A stretch of DNA of 58,321 nt. Source: Zygnema cylindricum (taxonomy: Eukaryota > Streptophyta > Zygnematophyceae > Zygnematales > Zygnemataceae). Below are positions 21,201-30,387 of this stretch, piece after piece. The DNA is taken from positions 11,737 to 70,057 of the forward strand of contig JBBHKE010000523.1 in NCBI GenBank assembly GCA_037447655.1. The letters run 5' to 3'. Both the position numbers and the translations under genes were made by a program. The first letter of the stretch is position 1. The number at the start of each line of letters is the position of its first letter. A model generated the notes under the pieces. That model saw nothing but the letters and a program-made list of their open reading frames with translations. It had not been told where the DNA came from and ran no database searches.

Positions 21201-21440
21201 TGCGGACGGTCGTACCCCGGGCACAATGAAGCGCTGCCGCCCGTCGCGTCACAGACCACTGTACAGCTTGCGGAATTATATGCTGCCGCCTGCCGTTGTA
21301 TGGACCGCAGTACGGTTGGCGTAATGTTACGTTGACAACCGTCGATTTACAGACAGTCGTACGCCTGTCGTAATCTCACGTTGCCAATCGTCGGTGTACA
21401 GATAGTTGTACGGCAATCGTAATATTACGTTGTGTTGAAA
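21201..21440 (+). repeat. Diverged 49-bp minisatellite (right part)
   Basis: It contains diverged CCGTACTGCGG / TTACGTTGCCAATCGTCGGTG units related to the array left of 20877. It is interrupted only by the palindromic element. Confidence 0.55.
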
Positions 21441-21792
21441 TTTATGTATTTTCTAGGTCTATATTGGAAAATTAAATAGAGTAAGTCAGCAAAGGCAACC
21501 TGCTTCTCACTCAACTCTCTCCGGTCCCCATACTTGTTGCAGTCACTGAAGACCAGAGAGAGAGCTAGAGCCATGGCTGTCTAAAGAGGATAGGCTAATT
21601 CGTAGTTTGTACCAAAATGGTTGTGAAGGTTCCAGGACTTGATCCCGGGACCTACATCCTATAATAGACGTTAGCTTTAGCCTATGGCTTAGAGTAAACG
21701 ATATCATATATAGGGTACAATAGTTACTTATAAGCGGACAAGAAGAGAGTTCTAACAAACTATCAAATAACCAAAAACTGCTCTAAACCAGT
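21441..21792 (-). mobile_element. Hairpin-chain element 'HTR', inverted partial copy D
   Basis: Read on the minus strand it has the tRNA-like word GGGATCAAGTCC (about 21641-21652), then the terminal hairpin (21582-21493) with loop GTGACTGCAACAAGT, then the GACCTAGAAAATAC end near 21447-21460. The 5' part is lost in or beyond the N gap. Confidence 0.6.
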
Positions 21793-21802
21793 NNNNNNNN
21801 NN
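21793..21802. other. Assembly gap (10 N)
   Basis: Ten unknown bases lie between two copies of the same hairpin-rich element in opposite orientation. A real inverted repeat here could explain the failed assembly. The true gap size may differ from 10. Confidence 0.99.
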
Positions 21803-23066
21803 AGTTGTCTTTAGTAAAGCCGTTCAGTTTTACTGTGCGCCGTAGTAGGATATCCTACGGGCCTCTTCTTTTTACTGTCTTGCTGTTGCTGGATAAGCGG
21901 TGCACCGTGTGGTTCTTACCACGGCTTATAAAGGCAAGTATTTCATGCTGCCGACGGCATGAAAGAAACATGTAATACATCACACGACATTAAACTAACC
22001 AGATCTCCTCAACACTCATCCAACAAAGTTTGCCTTTTATACAAGATGCTCTCTGGGAGAGGTGTCTACCTACCAAAAATATTCTAAGTCCTAAAACCTA
22101 CTCACAACTCCTCTAGACCAATCAAATTACAACACACTACATAATGTACAAAGAAAGTACGGCAGCCGTCGTACTTTATGTACGGAAATATTCGGCACCA
22201 TTCTTGGTGTGCCACGTGGCGAATAGGTCGTTGTCGTTCTGTCATTTTTCTTCTCCGGGCATCCTATAGGATGATGCCGCGTGTCATTTTGACTTGCCGA
22301 AATGATTTTTGTTGACCGTTGAATTTCAACGGTCGTCTTTCCGCGTTGACCGTTGAAATCCGCGTCAATATGGAACTAGTTGAAGTATGCACCAATCATG
22401 TCTTTACCGTACACGAAAGTACATGTCCCGGAGTACTTTGTGTACCACCAATGTACGACAGCGCCAATACTGTAACATTTGTCACATCCGGATTTGTCAT
22501 CTTGCGTTCCGAAAATCCCGCAATTTCGCAGGAACTTGCCACGTGTCATCCAAGGTGGCGGTGCCCGAAAACGCCACGTCCCCCACTCCGGAATCCCGGC
22601 TCACGCCACAACCGTCGATTCAGATCATATATTCCATCCGGACCGTTGAAATGAAATGTCATTTCGTTAATTCCGTGCGGTCTGAATTTCGTGCGGTCTA
22701 ATCCCTTTCCATGTATAGTTTGTCCCGTAATTTGTTAAATGACACATACCGCAAATGACACATTTAAACACTTAACGAATCCTATAGAGTTTAACATTGG
22801 TTATACACTGTTGGATAAAGCTAAAGACGATTGGGCGTTGGGTAACAGGATCGAATCCTGCGTTTGCCAAAATACCTTTTTAGTAAGTCTACCAATTTCT
22901 ACTCATGTCTTACTAGAAGGTATAGGCAGCCATAGTTCTAACTCCCTATCTAGCCTTCAGTGACTACAACAAGTGTGGGGGCATGGAGAGGGGAGTTAGA
23001 GGCAGACTGCCTCTGCCTTTTGCTATCCTTATAAAAGACCTAGAAAATACACAAATATCAACAGAA
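21803..23066 (+). mobile_element. Hairpin-chain element 'HTR', copy B
   Basis: The 5' hairpins include the palindrome GTAGGATATCCTAC (about 21845-21858), CCGTG..CACGG nested in ATAAGC..GCTTAT (about 21893-21931) and CATGC..GCATG (about 21946-21963). The GTAC-rich middle is present twice (about 22095-22230 and 22378-22470). A tRNA-like T-arm CAGGATCGAATCCTG is at 22846-22860. The terminal hairpin at 22924-23012 has perfect AGGCAG/CTGCCT and CTAACTCCC/GGGAGTTAG stems. The end GACCTAGAAAATACAC is near 23038. Confidence 0.6.
22924..23012 (+). ncRNA. Conserved terminal hairpin of HTR copy B
   Basis: The loop TTCAGTGACTACAACAAGT sits between stems that differ in sequence from copies A and C but still pair. 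It is an RNA-like structure by sequence only. Confidence 0.5.
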
Positions 23067-23585
23067 ACGTGCATTGTATTTTTTTTTTGGTACTCCGCGC
23101 TCAAAAATTGTCAAAAACTTCCGACACGCGCGACAACATCTGCCTATTCGCTCACCTCATGGAACTATATTTAAAAGCAACTCGCGAGGTGATTTTATTT
23201 AATGTTTGAAGATGAGGTGGAAGGACGCGAAAGTGGGTCGAAACGCGTTATATGACAAATTGTATCGCGGTAGACAACAAACTCTAGCACACATATAAAG
23301 TTTCAAGCTAACGCAACTTGTACGGTGTTAATTTCAATTTGTTGGTACGACTGCGGATTTTCTCATTTTTTTCTAAGTTATGGAGGAAAACGACAGAAAA
23401 TAACTATAACTCTAACACATGCGAAAGTACCCTTAAAATGTACGGTTTTTGACAAGCTAGACAAGCTAACGCAACTACGGTATCTGCGCGCAACAAAAAT
23501 TGTCACGGCGATTAGCAATTCCCTTAATGAACTGCCAGTAATTACTTCATACAATTATTGATAAGGTATGTTCTTCATTAGTCGG

Positions 23586-23788
23586 TACACCTTGAATCGT
23601 TATTAGCGTATATAAATTATTAGTGTAAATAAAAAAATAGCGTCATTCATTCTTATTTAGTGCTAGAAGACGTGGCAGATTATGGTCCACGGCCTTAAAT
23701 AGTGTAATATATTATATTTAAGGTATCAATGTCAAAATTTTGGGGTGTCGATATAGCGTACATAAGGCTAGTAACGATTCACGGTGTA
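23586..23788. mobile_element. MITE-like element, ~203 bp
   Basis: Ends TACACCTTGAATCGTTATTAG and CTAGTAACGATTCACGGTGTA form the terminal inverted repeat. The interior is AT-rich and non-coding. Confidence 0.7.
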
Positions 23789-23789
23789 G

Positions 23790-24110
23790 TGTTTAGTGCC
23801 ACGGCGTTCCATTATGTCGTGCCAGTGAACATTGTTTCTCAATTATCATTGGCGTAAATAGTTTTGATTCTAAAATCTACAAATATTCTTCAAGCTGAAA
23901 ATCTGTACGTAATATTTGTACGGGTGGAGGTAGTTAGTGATTCGTCGAAATTTTCGTACGGGCGGAGGTAGTTAGTGATTCGTACGAAATTTTTGCGACC
24001 ATATTTTAATTTCGAAGCTGAAAATCTAAATTTTGAAACAGAATGTCAAAAAGGCGCCGCAAACTTTGAAGCATAGTTCAAAAGTAAGCGTTTTTTGGTA
24101 GGCCTTTTGT
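23790..24110 (-). mobile_element. Partial inverted copy of repeat R1
   Basis: It is the reverse complement of R1 around 16660-16920. A GGAGGTAGTTAGTGATTCGT segment is present twice in tandem (about 23926-23990), which is not the case in the two full copies. Confidence 0.7.
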
Positions 24111-24121
24111 AGGCCGCCTTT

Positions 24122-24310
24122 AGCGTAAGTTGTGTAACGGGATTTCCATGTGATCTTCTTAGATCGCTACTTTCATCAGCGACCGTCTGATCGTCCGAAT
24201 CTGACGATAGTCCTATCGTAAGTTGTGTGATGGGCTTTTCATGTGATCTTTTTAGATCGTTACTTTCATCAACTACCGTCAGATCTTCTAAACTTGACGG
24301 TTTAATTGAA
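24122..24310 (+). repeat. ~95-bp tandem duplication
   Basis: Two diverged units begin GCGTAAGTTGTGTAACGGG (24122) and TCGTAAGTTGTGTGATGGG (24217). Both share CATGTGATCTT and TTAGATCG. No gene is seen in or near it. Confidence 0.75.
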
Positions 24311-24774
24311 AAAGTGGTTAAAAACTAACAGAAAAAAATTTGTTTGTCGGTTTTTTTTTGTTTTAGTTTAACGTTGTAAACAGAGTTTATCATGAAATTT
24401 AAAATTTATATACTTCTTTTCACATTGTTTTTAATGAATGATGTTATTTGTGTCAACTTTTTATATATTTTGTATTCATTGTGTGTTTTTCTAATTGCTT
24501 TCATGTTGTTTCGCTGATATTATCGCATTTAAATATATTTCATGTACTTTGTATTTTTTCGTTTGTGAATCATCTGTATATGCTGCAAATATGATTTTTT
24601 TTTATTTAACTTCACACCGCGTATCTTTCTTGATCTTTGCTTTTCCTTTGCTTTCATTTTCACTACTATATTAATGGTTTCAGTCTAGTCAAAATGAGTT
24701 TTTTGACTTACGATTAAGGCTGTTATTTGATAACAATATAATAATATCCATGTAATTTGAAAACTGAAACTTTC

Positions 24775-25180
24775 TGAATCAGCGACGAAACAACCTCGGC
24801 GCTGAAAGGTTTCCACAAAGGCTTCCATGATTGAATTCAGAGACGACAAACTCTGCTTTGTCGGAGACGGTGAGAACATTGTTTTGTCGTTGAATTTCCA
24901 TCTAGCGACGAAACATACTTTGTTTTCTCAGATATGATGATGAAGTTGTTTCGTCGCTGAATTCCACTTAGCGACGACACAGCCTCTGCTTTGTCAGATA
25001 TGATATTCATTTTTTTTCGCCGCTAAGTTATTGTCCTGCGACGACAAATTATCGTCGCTGCCAAAGCAACCACTTTTCAGTGCGATGAATATGTTGTTTA
25101 TGAAAATAACGACTTATCAATTTCCGAGAAGGATGATCAACAAACGACGAAGCATAGTCGTCGCTGATTAGGGTAGGATG
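24775..25180. repeat. AGCGACGA subterminal-type repeats (left of transposase)
   Basis: At least eight AGCGACGA / TCGTCGCT words occur in both orientations, some as local palindromes such as GCGACGACAAATTATCGTCGC (about 25038). Clusters like this are typical of transposon subterminal regions, and a matching cluster lies at 28470-28660 beyond the transposase remains. Confidence 0.6.
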
Positions 25181-25531
25181 TAAATTGCAACAAAATATAT
25201 AATTCTATACTACAAGCACATTGGAATTTTCAAAAACACATTAACAACATCTGAAGGTAAATACATAAGAATTTTGTAAAATATATCAAATTCCACGACA
25301 TACAAGGGTTTTTTACTTCATGAAAAACGAAATTATATTTTACCATATAAAAAACCATACACACATACGAAATCTGCTCTATCCTATGAAGTCAAATAAT
25401 ACTGGACTCCATGAACTGTCTACATTAATCTGGCACCAATTTAACTGCTATTCCCTCTCTATAATAAAACTACCATTCCTAAACACATATATATATATAA
25501 AGAATAAGCAATACGCAATCATGTAATATGT

Positions 25532-27190
25532 TTAAAACTCGTTGCCGCTCATCCCTCCCTCATTGAAAATGTTGTCTTGTTGACTGTCGACATCTTCAAT
25601 ATTTTGGAGGAATTCCCTTGCCCTCGGGCAAGGAGGTTCCACAGCTTCGCCTTGGAAGTGGTTGCGATATTTGCTGATTATGCCTCGCAGTGTTGTGTGA
25701 GCATGTATTCTTCCCACTTTCCGTCGCGTATAGACAAGCCACATTGAATCATTGCTTTTCTTGCGTAACTCATTCCGTTTTTGTCTCTCACCACTTTGAC
25801 CTCTCGGATAGAGTCCCTTGCCAATTTAAAAAAAAACGCTTTACCGGGTCCAACCAATTTACCGGACCATCCACGGCTAGAAAGTTTAGCCCATTGACCG
25901 TTCTCAATTCCTTTTGCCTTCCAACTGTCCCAAATGCGACTCCACACGTCCTTGATTTCGGAAATCACGAAGGAGTCGGCCGGTTGAACAAGATGCGTTG
26001 TATTGGGTGGAAAATTGTGTAACACGATGTTTTTGGCCTCTAGAACTCGCTCCAACTCATCGGACGTATTGTGACCACCGCAGCATCTCGATCCCATTGG
26101 TAAGACCTTGCCTCTTCGACCCATTGTGGGAACACCGTTTTATCATTCCATCCCTTCGGACCAGTCCGGTAGCAAACACCAGAAAAGATATATAATAGAC
26201 AAAAAAAGGAAAAAAAATTAACATTTTGTAATGCTTGCTTACATATGCATTAGAGGGAAAGTAAGTTACGTGTACCATAGAAAGCTTATAATATGAGTCA
26301 TTATTTTAGATAAGAGAAATCAGAGTGTTAAAGAAAAAAAAATCCATATTTTGTAGTAGGAGAAGGGGGGAGGAGGTATGCGAGGACAAGGTAAAGAGAT
26401 ATAGATAAAAAAATGAAACACAAAAACATGGTTGGAGAGAATTAGATAAACCTCCATCAAAGTCAAAAAGACATCAAAAATAAAATGAAAGCATTAGATA
26501 AGGGAGAAAAAACACACCCGGGACGTTGTCCAGTAAACCTTGTATCAGGTAACTTCTGGCACGATTTGCAAAAATTATCATTGGGTTCTCGATAAGAGCG
26601 TTCACCCCTCCACTTAGTCGCACCATGAGAGTGATGGATTCGCCTCCTCCGGCAACATCAGCGTATTTCACCACTTCATCTCCTCTAAACCCCAAAGTTT
26701 TTCCATTATCGGTGTTGACTATCATGTGAGCTTCGTCCATGTTTTCCATGAGGTCTTCGTTGAAAAGTCTTGTTATACATTCGCCGCCAAACCCAAACAA
26801 ATTTAGGTATTTTTTGTATACACCGTTAAGTAGGGAATACAACGAAAACAAAACACAAAAAAAATAAAACGTCATTAATCTATATTCGTAATGAAGAGTG
26901 ACTCACCGGATTCAAATCCCCACTTTAGAACGCCCATGTGGAAGGCTACGATACGCTCAATGCATTCCTCTTTCTCGGGACTACATTGTAGTTTCCCCTT
27001 TTGTGCACGCACAACGATGTTGTGCTTCTCTTGACACCTCTGCACCCACCTTTTATTTATGATTGGATGTATTTCTGACCCGTCATTGTTGAACCGGGCC
27101 GTACTCTTTCCTCCTTTCTCTTATTATGTCCCTAGCGATGTCCCCCAGAATTGTGGTGGACATCTACATACCCGCTTTCTTCAAAACGTT
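25532..27190 (-). pseudogene. Decayed DDE transposase, jerky/pogo (CENP-B-like) type
   Basis: Minus-strand pieces follow the DDE_1 family order. About 27110-26906 gives INKRWVQRCQEKHNIV and a GTGAGT donor. About 26800-26520 gives MENMDEAHMIVNTDNGKTLG (first catalytic Asp) and VVKYADVAGGGESITLMV. About 26180-26100 gives YRTGPKGWNDKTVFPQW. About 26070-25690 gives GGHNTSDELE, NFPPNTTHLVQPADSFVIS and SYARKAMIQCGLS. About 25680-25532 gives a C-terminal tail. Such enzymes cut and paste DNA. Frameshifts are visible near 27097, 26095 (at the second catalytic Asp/Asn region) and 25680, so this copy should be inactive. GT..AG introns appear to separate some pieces. The exon or exons 5' of 27190 are displaced by an HTR insertion (27234-28250). 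A basic open frame at 28400-28260 (KAKRWWVKRRSTLDG) may be an N-terminal remnant. Confidence 0.82.
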
Positions 27191-27965
27191 CAAAATCTGA
27201 AAGTAACTCGTCGTGCATAACAGTGACCCAAGCGGCTTCCTTCCTTCTGCAATTCTGTGTCCTCCATTGGATCACAGAATTCAGGAAGCCTCTAGATAGT
27301 TGTTAACTAACCCACTTTCAATGGCAACCACTGCTTCCCAAGCAATCAAGCTGACAATTTGAATGCACCCCTATGCAGCGTGGACTCCCTTGTGTCCGCA
27401 GGAAACAAAATCTCTGAAAACGCCCAACCAGGCGATAAGTAATGTGGCAGTAAAAATGCCAATTTGTAAAAACTCTCAAAGGGAGAGGTGACTACCTACC
27501 AAAAGTTTCTAAGTCCTGATTCCCTCTAATAACTTCTATCTACTGAAGTACGGACCAATCATACTACAGTACCGTACAAGAAAGTACTACTGACGGTGTA
27601 CCTTCTGTACGCTCTATGTATGACAAGGCTATTAAGCGGACGCGTGACCACTTATCACTCGTCCGTACGTTCCTCGGAATTCCCGCGACCGAATGTTATC
27701 TCTCCACATGGCTCTTGGTCATGCCACGTCACAAAACGCCAAAGTGACCACTCCGAGATCTCGGCGAAGACGTATGCCGTTGGATAAAATCGACATTCAA
27801 TATCGTTCGCCAAAACAAAATGTCAGATTCATTTGTTTCGTGCGGGATCAAGTGCGCACCGTATTTAACCTGTTCTATGATATTACATTCGTATTTCCGT
27901 TAATCGGTTAATGGGACGTAACTTATGTTAAATATAAATCACACCCTATATACCCTAGCGATCTT

Positions 27966-28048
27966 CTACGGCAGACTGGTTAGAGCGGACGGTTACGCCA
28001 CGCTCTACCGGTCGAGGGTTCGAGTCCTGTTGGACTCAACCTTTTATA
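27966..28048 (+). other. tRNA-like module with A-box and B-box
   Basis: TGGTTAGAGCGG (27978-27989) fits a tRNA A-box and GGTTCGAGTCC (28018-28028) fits a B-box, 40 bp apart. I cannot fold a full cloverleaf with a good anticodon stem, so it is a tRNA-derived relic and not a tRNA gene. The spacing would be compatible with an internal RNA polymerase III promoter. Confidence 0.55.
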
Positions 28049-28091
28049 GAGAGTGACTTAAGGTCACTCTCTAGCCCTATCTATGGAACGG

Positions 28092-28179
28092 AGGTAGCCA
28101 TGGCTCCATCACTCTCTCTCTCCTTCGGTGACTACAACAAGTATAGGGGTAAGAGAGAAGAGATGAAGGCAAGCTGCCT
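28092..28179 (+). ncRNA. Conserved terminal hairpin of HTR copy C
   Basis: AGGTAG/CTGCCT outer stem; CATCACTCTCTCT pairs with AGAGAGAAGAGATG; the loop contains GGTGACTACAACAAGT. The stem differs from copies A and B, while the loop is nearly the same. Confidence 0.5.
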
Positions 28180-28469
28180 GCATGTTTCTATATTGTTTTT
28201 CCGCTAATATATAAAGACCTTGGAAATACCCAAAAACTATTTATTTCAACACCTTCCTCGTCCCGGCAAAGCCTTGGTAACTGCCACCGATCTCGTCCCA
28301 AAACTAGAAGTAGAGAACGTCCGGGTTGTCTCTCGTATTCCGTCAAGCGTGGACCTCCTCTTTACCCACCATCGCTTGGCCTTTTGGTACCCTGTAAAAA
28401 ATAAACAATGTCAAAAGAATTAATGAGATTCTTGAATGGAAAGTCGTATAAAAAATTGGAACGACTCTA

Positions 28470-28660
28470 AAAAGAAACGACAATATTCAGCGACGAATAG
28501 TTGTTGTCGCAGATTCAGCGACGACAGAAACTCGTCGTTATATCTGCAAAGTTATTTTTTTTTAGAAACATCGTTGATACATAGTGAGCTGCCGACAGCC
28601 AATGAGAAATCCTCACTTCATCGACAAACTAGCGACGACCTTGTGTCGTCGTTAAGCCAG
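28470..28660. repeat. AGCGACGA subterminal-type repeats (right of transposase)
   Basis: It contains CAGCGACGAA, TTGTCGC, CAGCGACGACAG, CTCGTCGTTA and the palindrome-like AGCGACGAC..GTCGTCGTT. It mirrors the cluster at 24775-25180, so the two may mark one transposon of about 3.9 kb that includes the HTR insertion. I could not find exact terminal inverted repeats. Confidence 0.5.
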
Positions 28661-28890
28661 GAAAAAGGATTATGAAATACAATGGCGATATCAGCAAAAC
28701 CAAATGTATGACTTTAAGTCGAATTTACATTCATTTTGTGAAAAAAGGGGAGAGAAATATTAAATTCACACTTGTATGATAAATAAAAAAAAAAAAACAA
28801 AACATTGTGGCACCCAATGTAGGCTGAGGGTTGAATCGGGATACCTCTCTTTCGAATGAAGGCCACGAAATTGACCCTCGTCATCTCCCA

Positions 28891-29746
28891 TCAACGTCGC
28901 CTAATGCCAGCAAGCTCTTGAGTTAAATTATTAATTAAGCGACGAACCGTTATCATCGCTATTTCTTGAGCCTCCAAACGACGATTGAGATTTTGAACAT
29001 CATTCCTCAATCGTTCTACTTCCGGTGGTGGAGGGGGCTCATCAACATGTGGGACATTTGAAAATTTCCCAAAGATACGTACGCCTCACTTGCACATTTC
29101 AGAAGGGTTGTAAGACCGCACTTCGAACATCTAAAAATTCCTTTAGCTCCGGAGTACGAATTGCACGACGTAGAATGGTAAATAACCGTGGGTCCCAAGG
29201 GTTATAATGTCGGATTAATTCCGGGACATCTATTTCGAATCCAATCGGTCGACGTACAATCCATGTGAAACGTTCGTCATTAGGCTAAAAATACTTAATG
29301 TATCGGAAATTTGACGCATGGTTGTATGATGTGATGTACAGCCATGTTGGGTGGGCGGGGAAATTCGGAGGGATGTCGTGAATTTCCGGGACGGGGTTTT
29401 GCCACCGGTCAATAGGCCAAGCCTCCCTGTAACGCCAATAGTCCGGCCAATCCTTGACCGAGATGTAATGGGCAACCGTCAGTCGGAAGCCGTCCATGGC
29501 CTCATCCCCAACTCGAGGCGAGAAAAACCAAAAGGGTTCTTCCTCTCGAATTACCACATCACGCTCGGCCGAAATTTGAGGTCCTTGTACCGCCACAAGA
29601 GCTCTATGATGATTCGGTGATGGTGGAAAAGCGACAACTTCGTCGTCGTCTCCATATTCTTCCTCCATGCGTCTCTGCGAGCTCTCTGAAGATTGCCGGT
29701 CCGAGGTTGAGGGATCGTCGTCGTATCTTGCGACCGGAATATCCGA
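28891..29746 (-). pseudogene. 'XF' protein family, middle and C-terminal part (right half of a split gene)
   Basis: I do not recognise this protein. Minus-strand reading from 29746: ESSDIPVARYDDDPSTSDRQ, then QISAERDVVIREEE, VGDEAMDGFRLTVAHYI, PIDRWQNPV and HPTWLYITSYNH. After one in-frame TAG (29285-29287) it continues ERFTWIVRRPIGFEIDVPEL and YNPWDPRLFTILRRAIRTPE to a TGA at 29099-29101. A last piece (about 29060-28891) encodes VDEPPPPPEVERLRNDVQNL and a heptad-like coiled coil ending AGIRRR-stop. The preserved frame over about 850 bp and the protein-like composition argue for real, now decaying, coding sequence. The first 430 bp recur at 35530-35957, where upstream parts of the gene are found. 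It may be a transposon accessory protein, but nothing in the sequence shows its function. Confidence 0.55.
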
Positions 29747-30387
29747 TGATTCGGTAACCGTTACTACGGTTATTATCTTGACTAACGACAAAGCATCCTA
29801 CCCGTACATCACTGTACCTCAAAAACCCTAATTACTATTTTCTAAAAACCTGATTAATGGAACACTATTTTATATCACACTAAACAACAAACTAATGTTA
29901 TCAAGATATTTACAAAAATTAAACCGTACACAAAACGTTCCAAATGCTTTGTGAGCGGTGACCGCTAAAGTCCAGCCGAATGTGGTCGTGTAGTACAAAG
30001 CACCTGAGTGCTTCGTCACTTCAGGTCCCACGCGAATCACGCTTGTGGTCTCAAGTGAATTGCGTCCGTTGGAACAGATTCGATCGACGATGGTACCGTC
30101 GAGCTGTACCATATGTTTCCGGAATACTCGAGACAGATCCTTTTCGTCCGATCATGTGAATCGCATCGTTAGCTTTTTGACATGTATGGTTGACTGTCAG
30201 CGCTACTCTGAAAAACTTGCATACGTTCTTTCGCCGACACGTGTCTCTGCAAAAGTACAATACACTCTACGGTACCTTTTGCTAGTGTAACACTAATTAA
30301 GGTAAGTATTACAGTAGACTACTAGGAAAAATATCCTAAGTTATTTTTACCCCTATAGACTGAAATAAAGATTTATAATTCACAACA
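29747..30387 (-). repeat. Probable 3' LTR of the Copia element
   Basis: About 640 bp repeated in the same orientation at 34846-35527, at roughly 90 percent identity by eye. On the minus strand it begins TGTTGTGAATTATAAATC right after the purine-rich AAGATTTAGTAGAG, which would be the polypurine tract. The other boundary is less clear; TG at 29747 is the best candidate. It contains an open, possibly meaningless frame including MVQLDGTIVDRICSN. Confidence 0.65.

Larger units (their letters stand above)
27234..28250 (+). mobile_element. Hairpin-chain element 'HTR', copy C
   Basis: It opens with a large hairpin, GGCTTCC..GGAAGCC (27234-27290), enclosing AATTCTGTG/CACAGAATT. Smaller hairpins follow at 27332-27344, 27364-27377, 27382-27397 and 27421-27434. 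The GTAC-rich middle is at about 27544-27620, the tRNA-like module at 27966-28048 and the terminal hairpin at 28092-28179. The end GACCTTGGAAATAC is near 28215, followed by TTTCAACAC. It lies inside or next to the decayed transposase gene. Confidence 0.65.

Noticed and set aside
28012-28030. A functional tRNA gene at the tRNA-like module
   Set aside because: No full cloverleaf with acceptor and anticodon stems can be formed; only A- and B-box-like words remain.
29870-30260. Gene inside the LTR (frames with MVQLDGTIVDRICSN and VNHTCQKANDAIHM)
   Set aside because: The frames shift between the two LTR copies and contain stops, and the LTR assignment explains the conservation between the copies.
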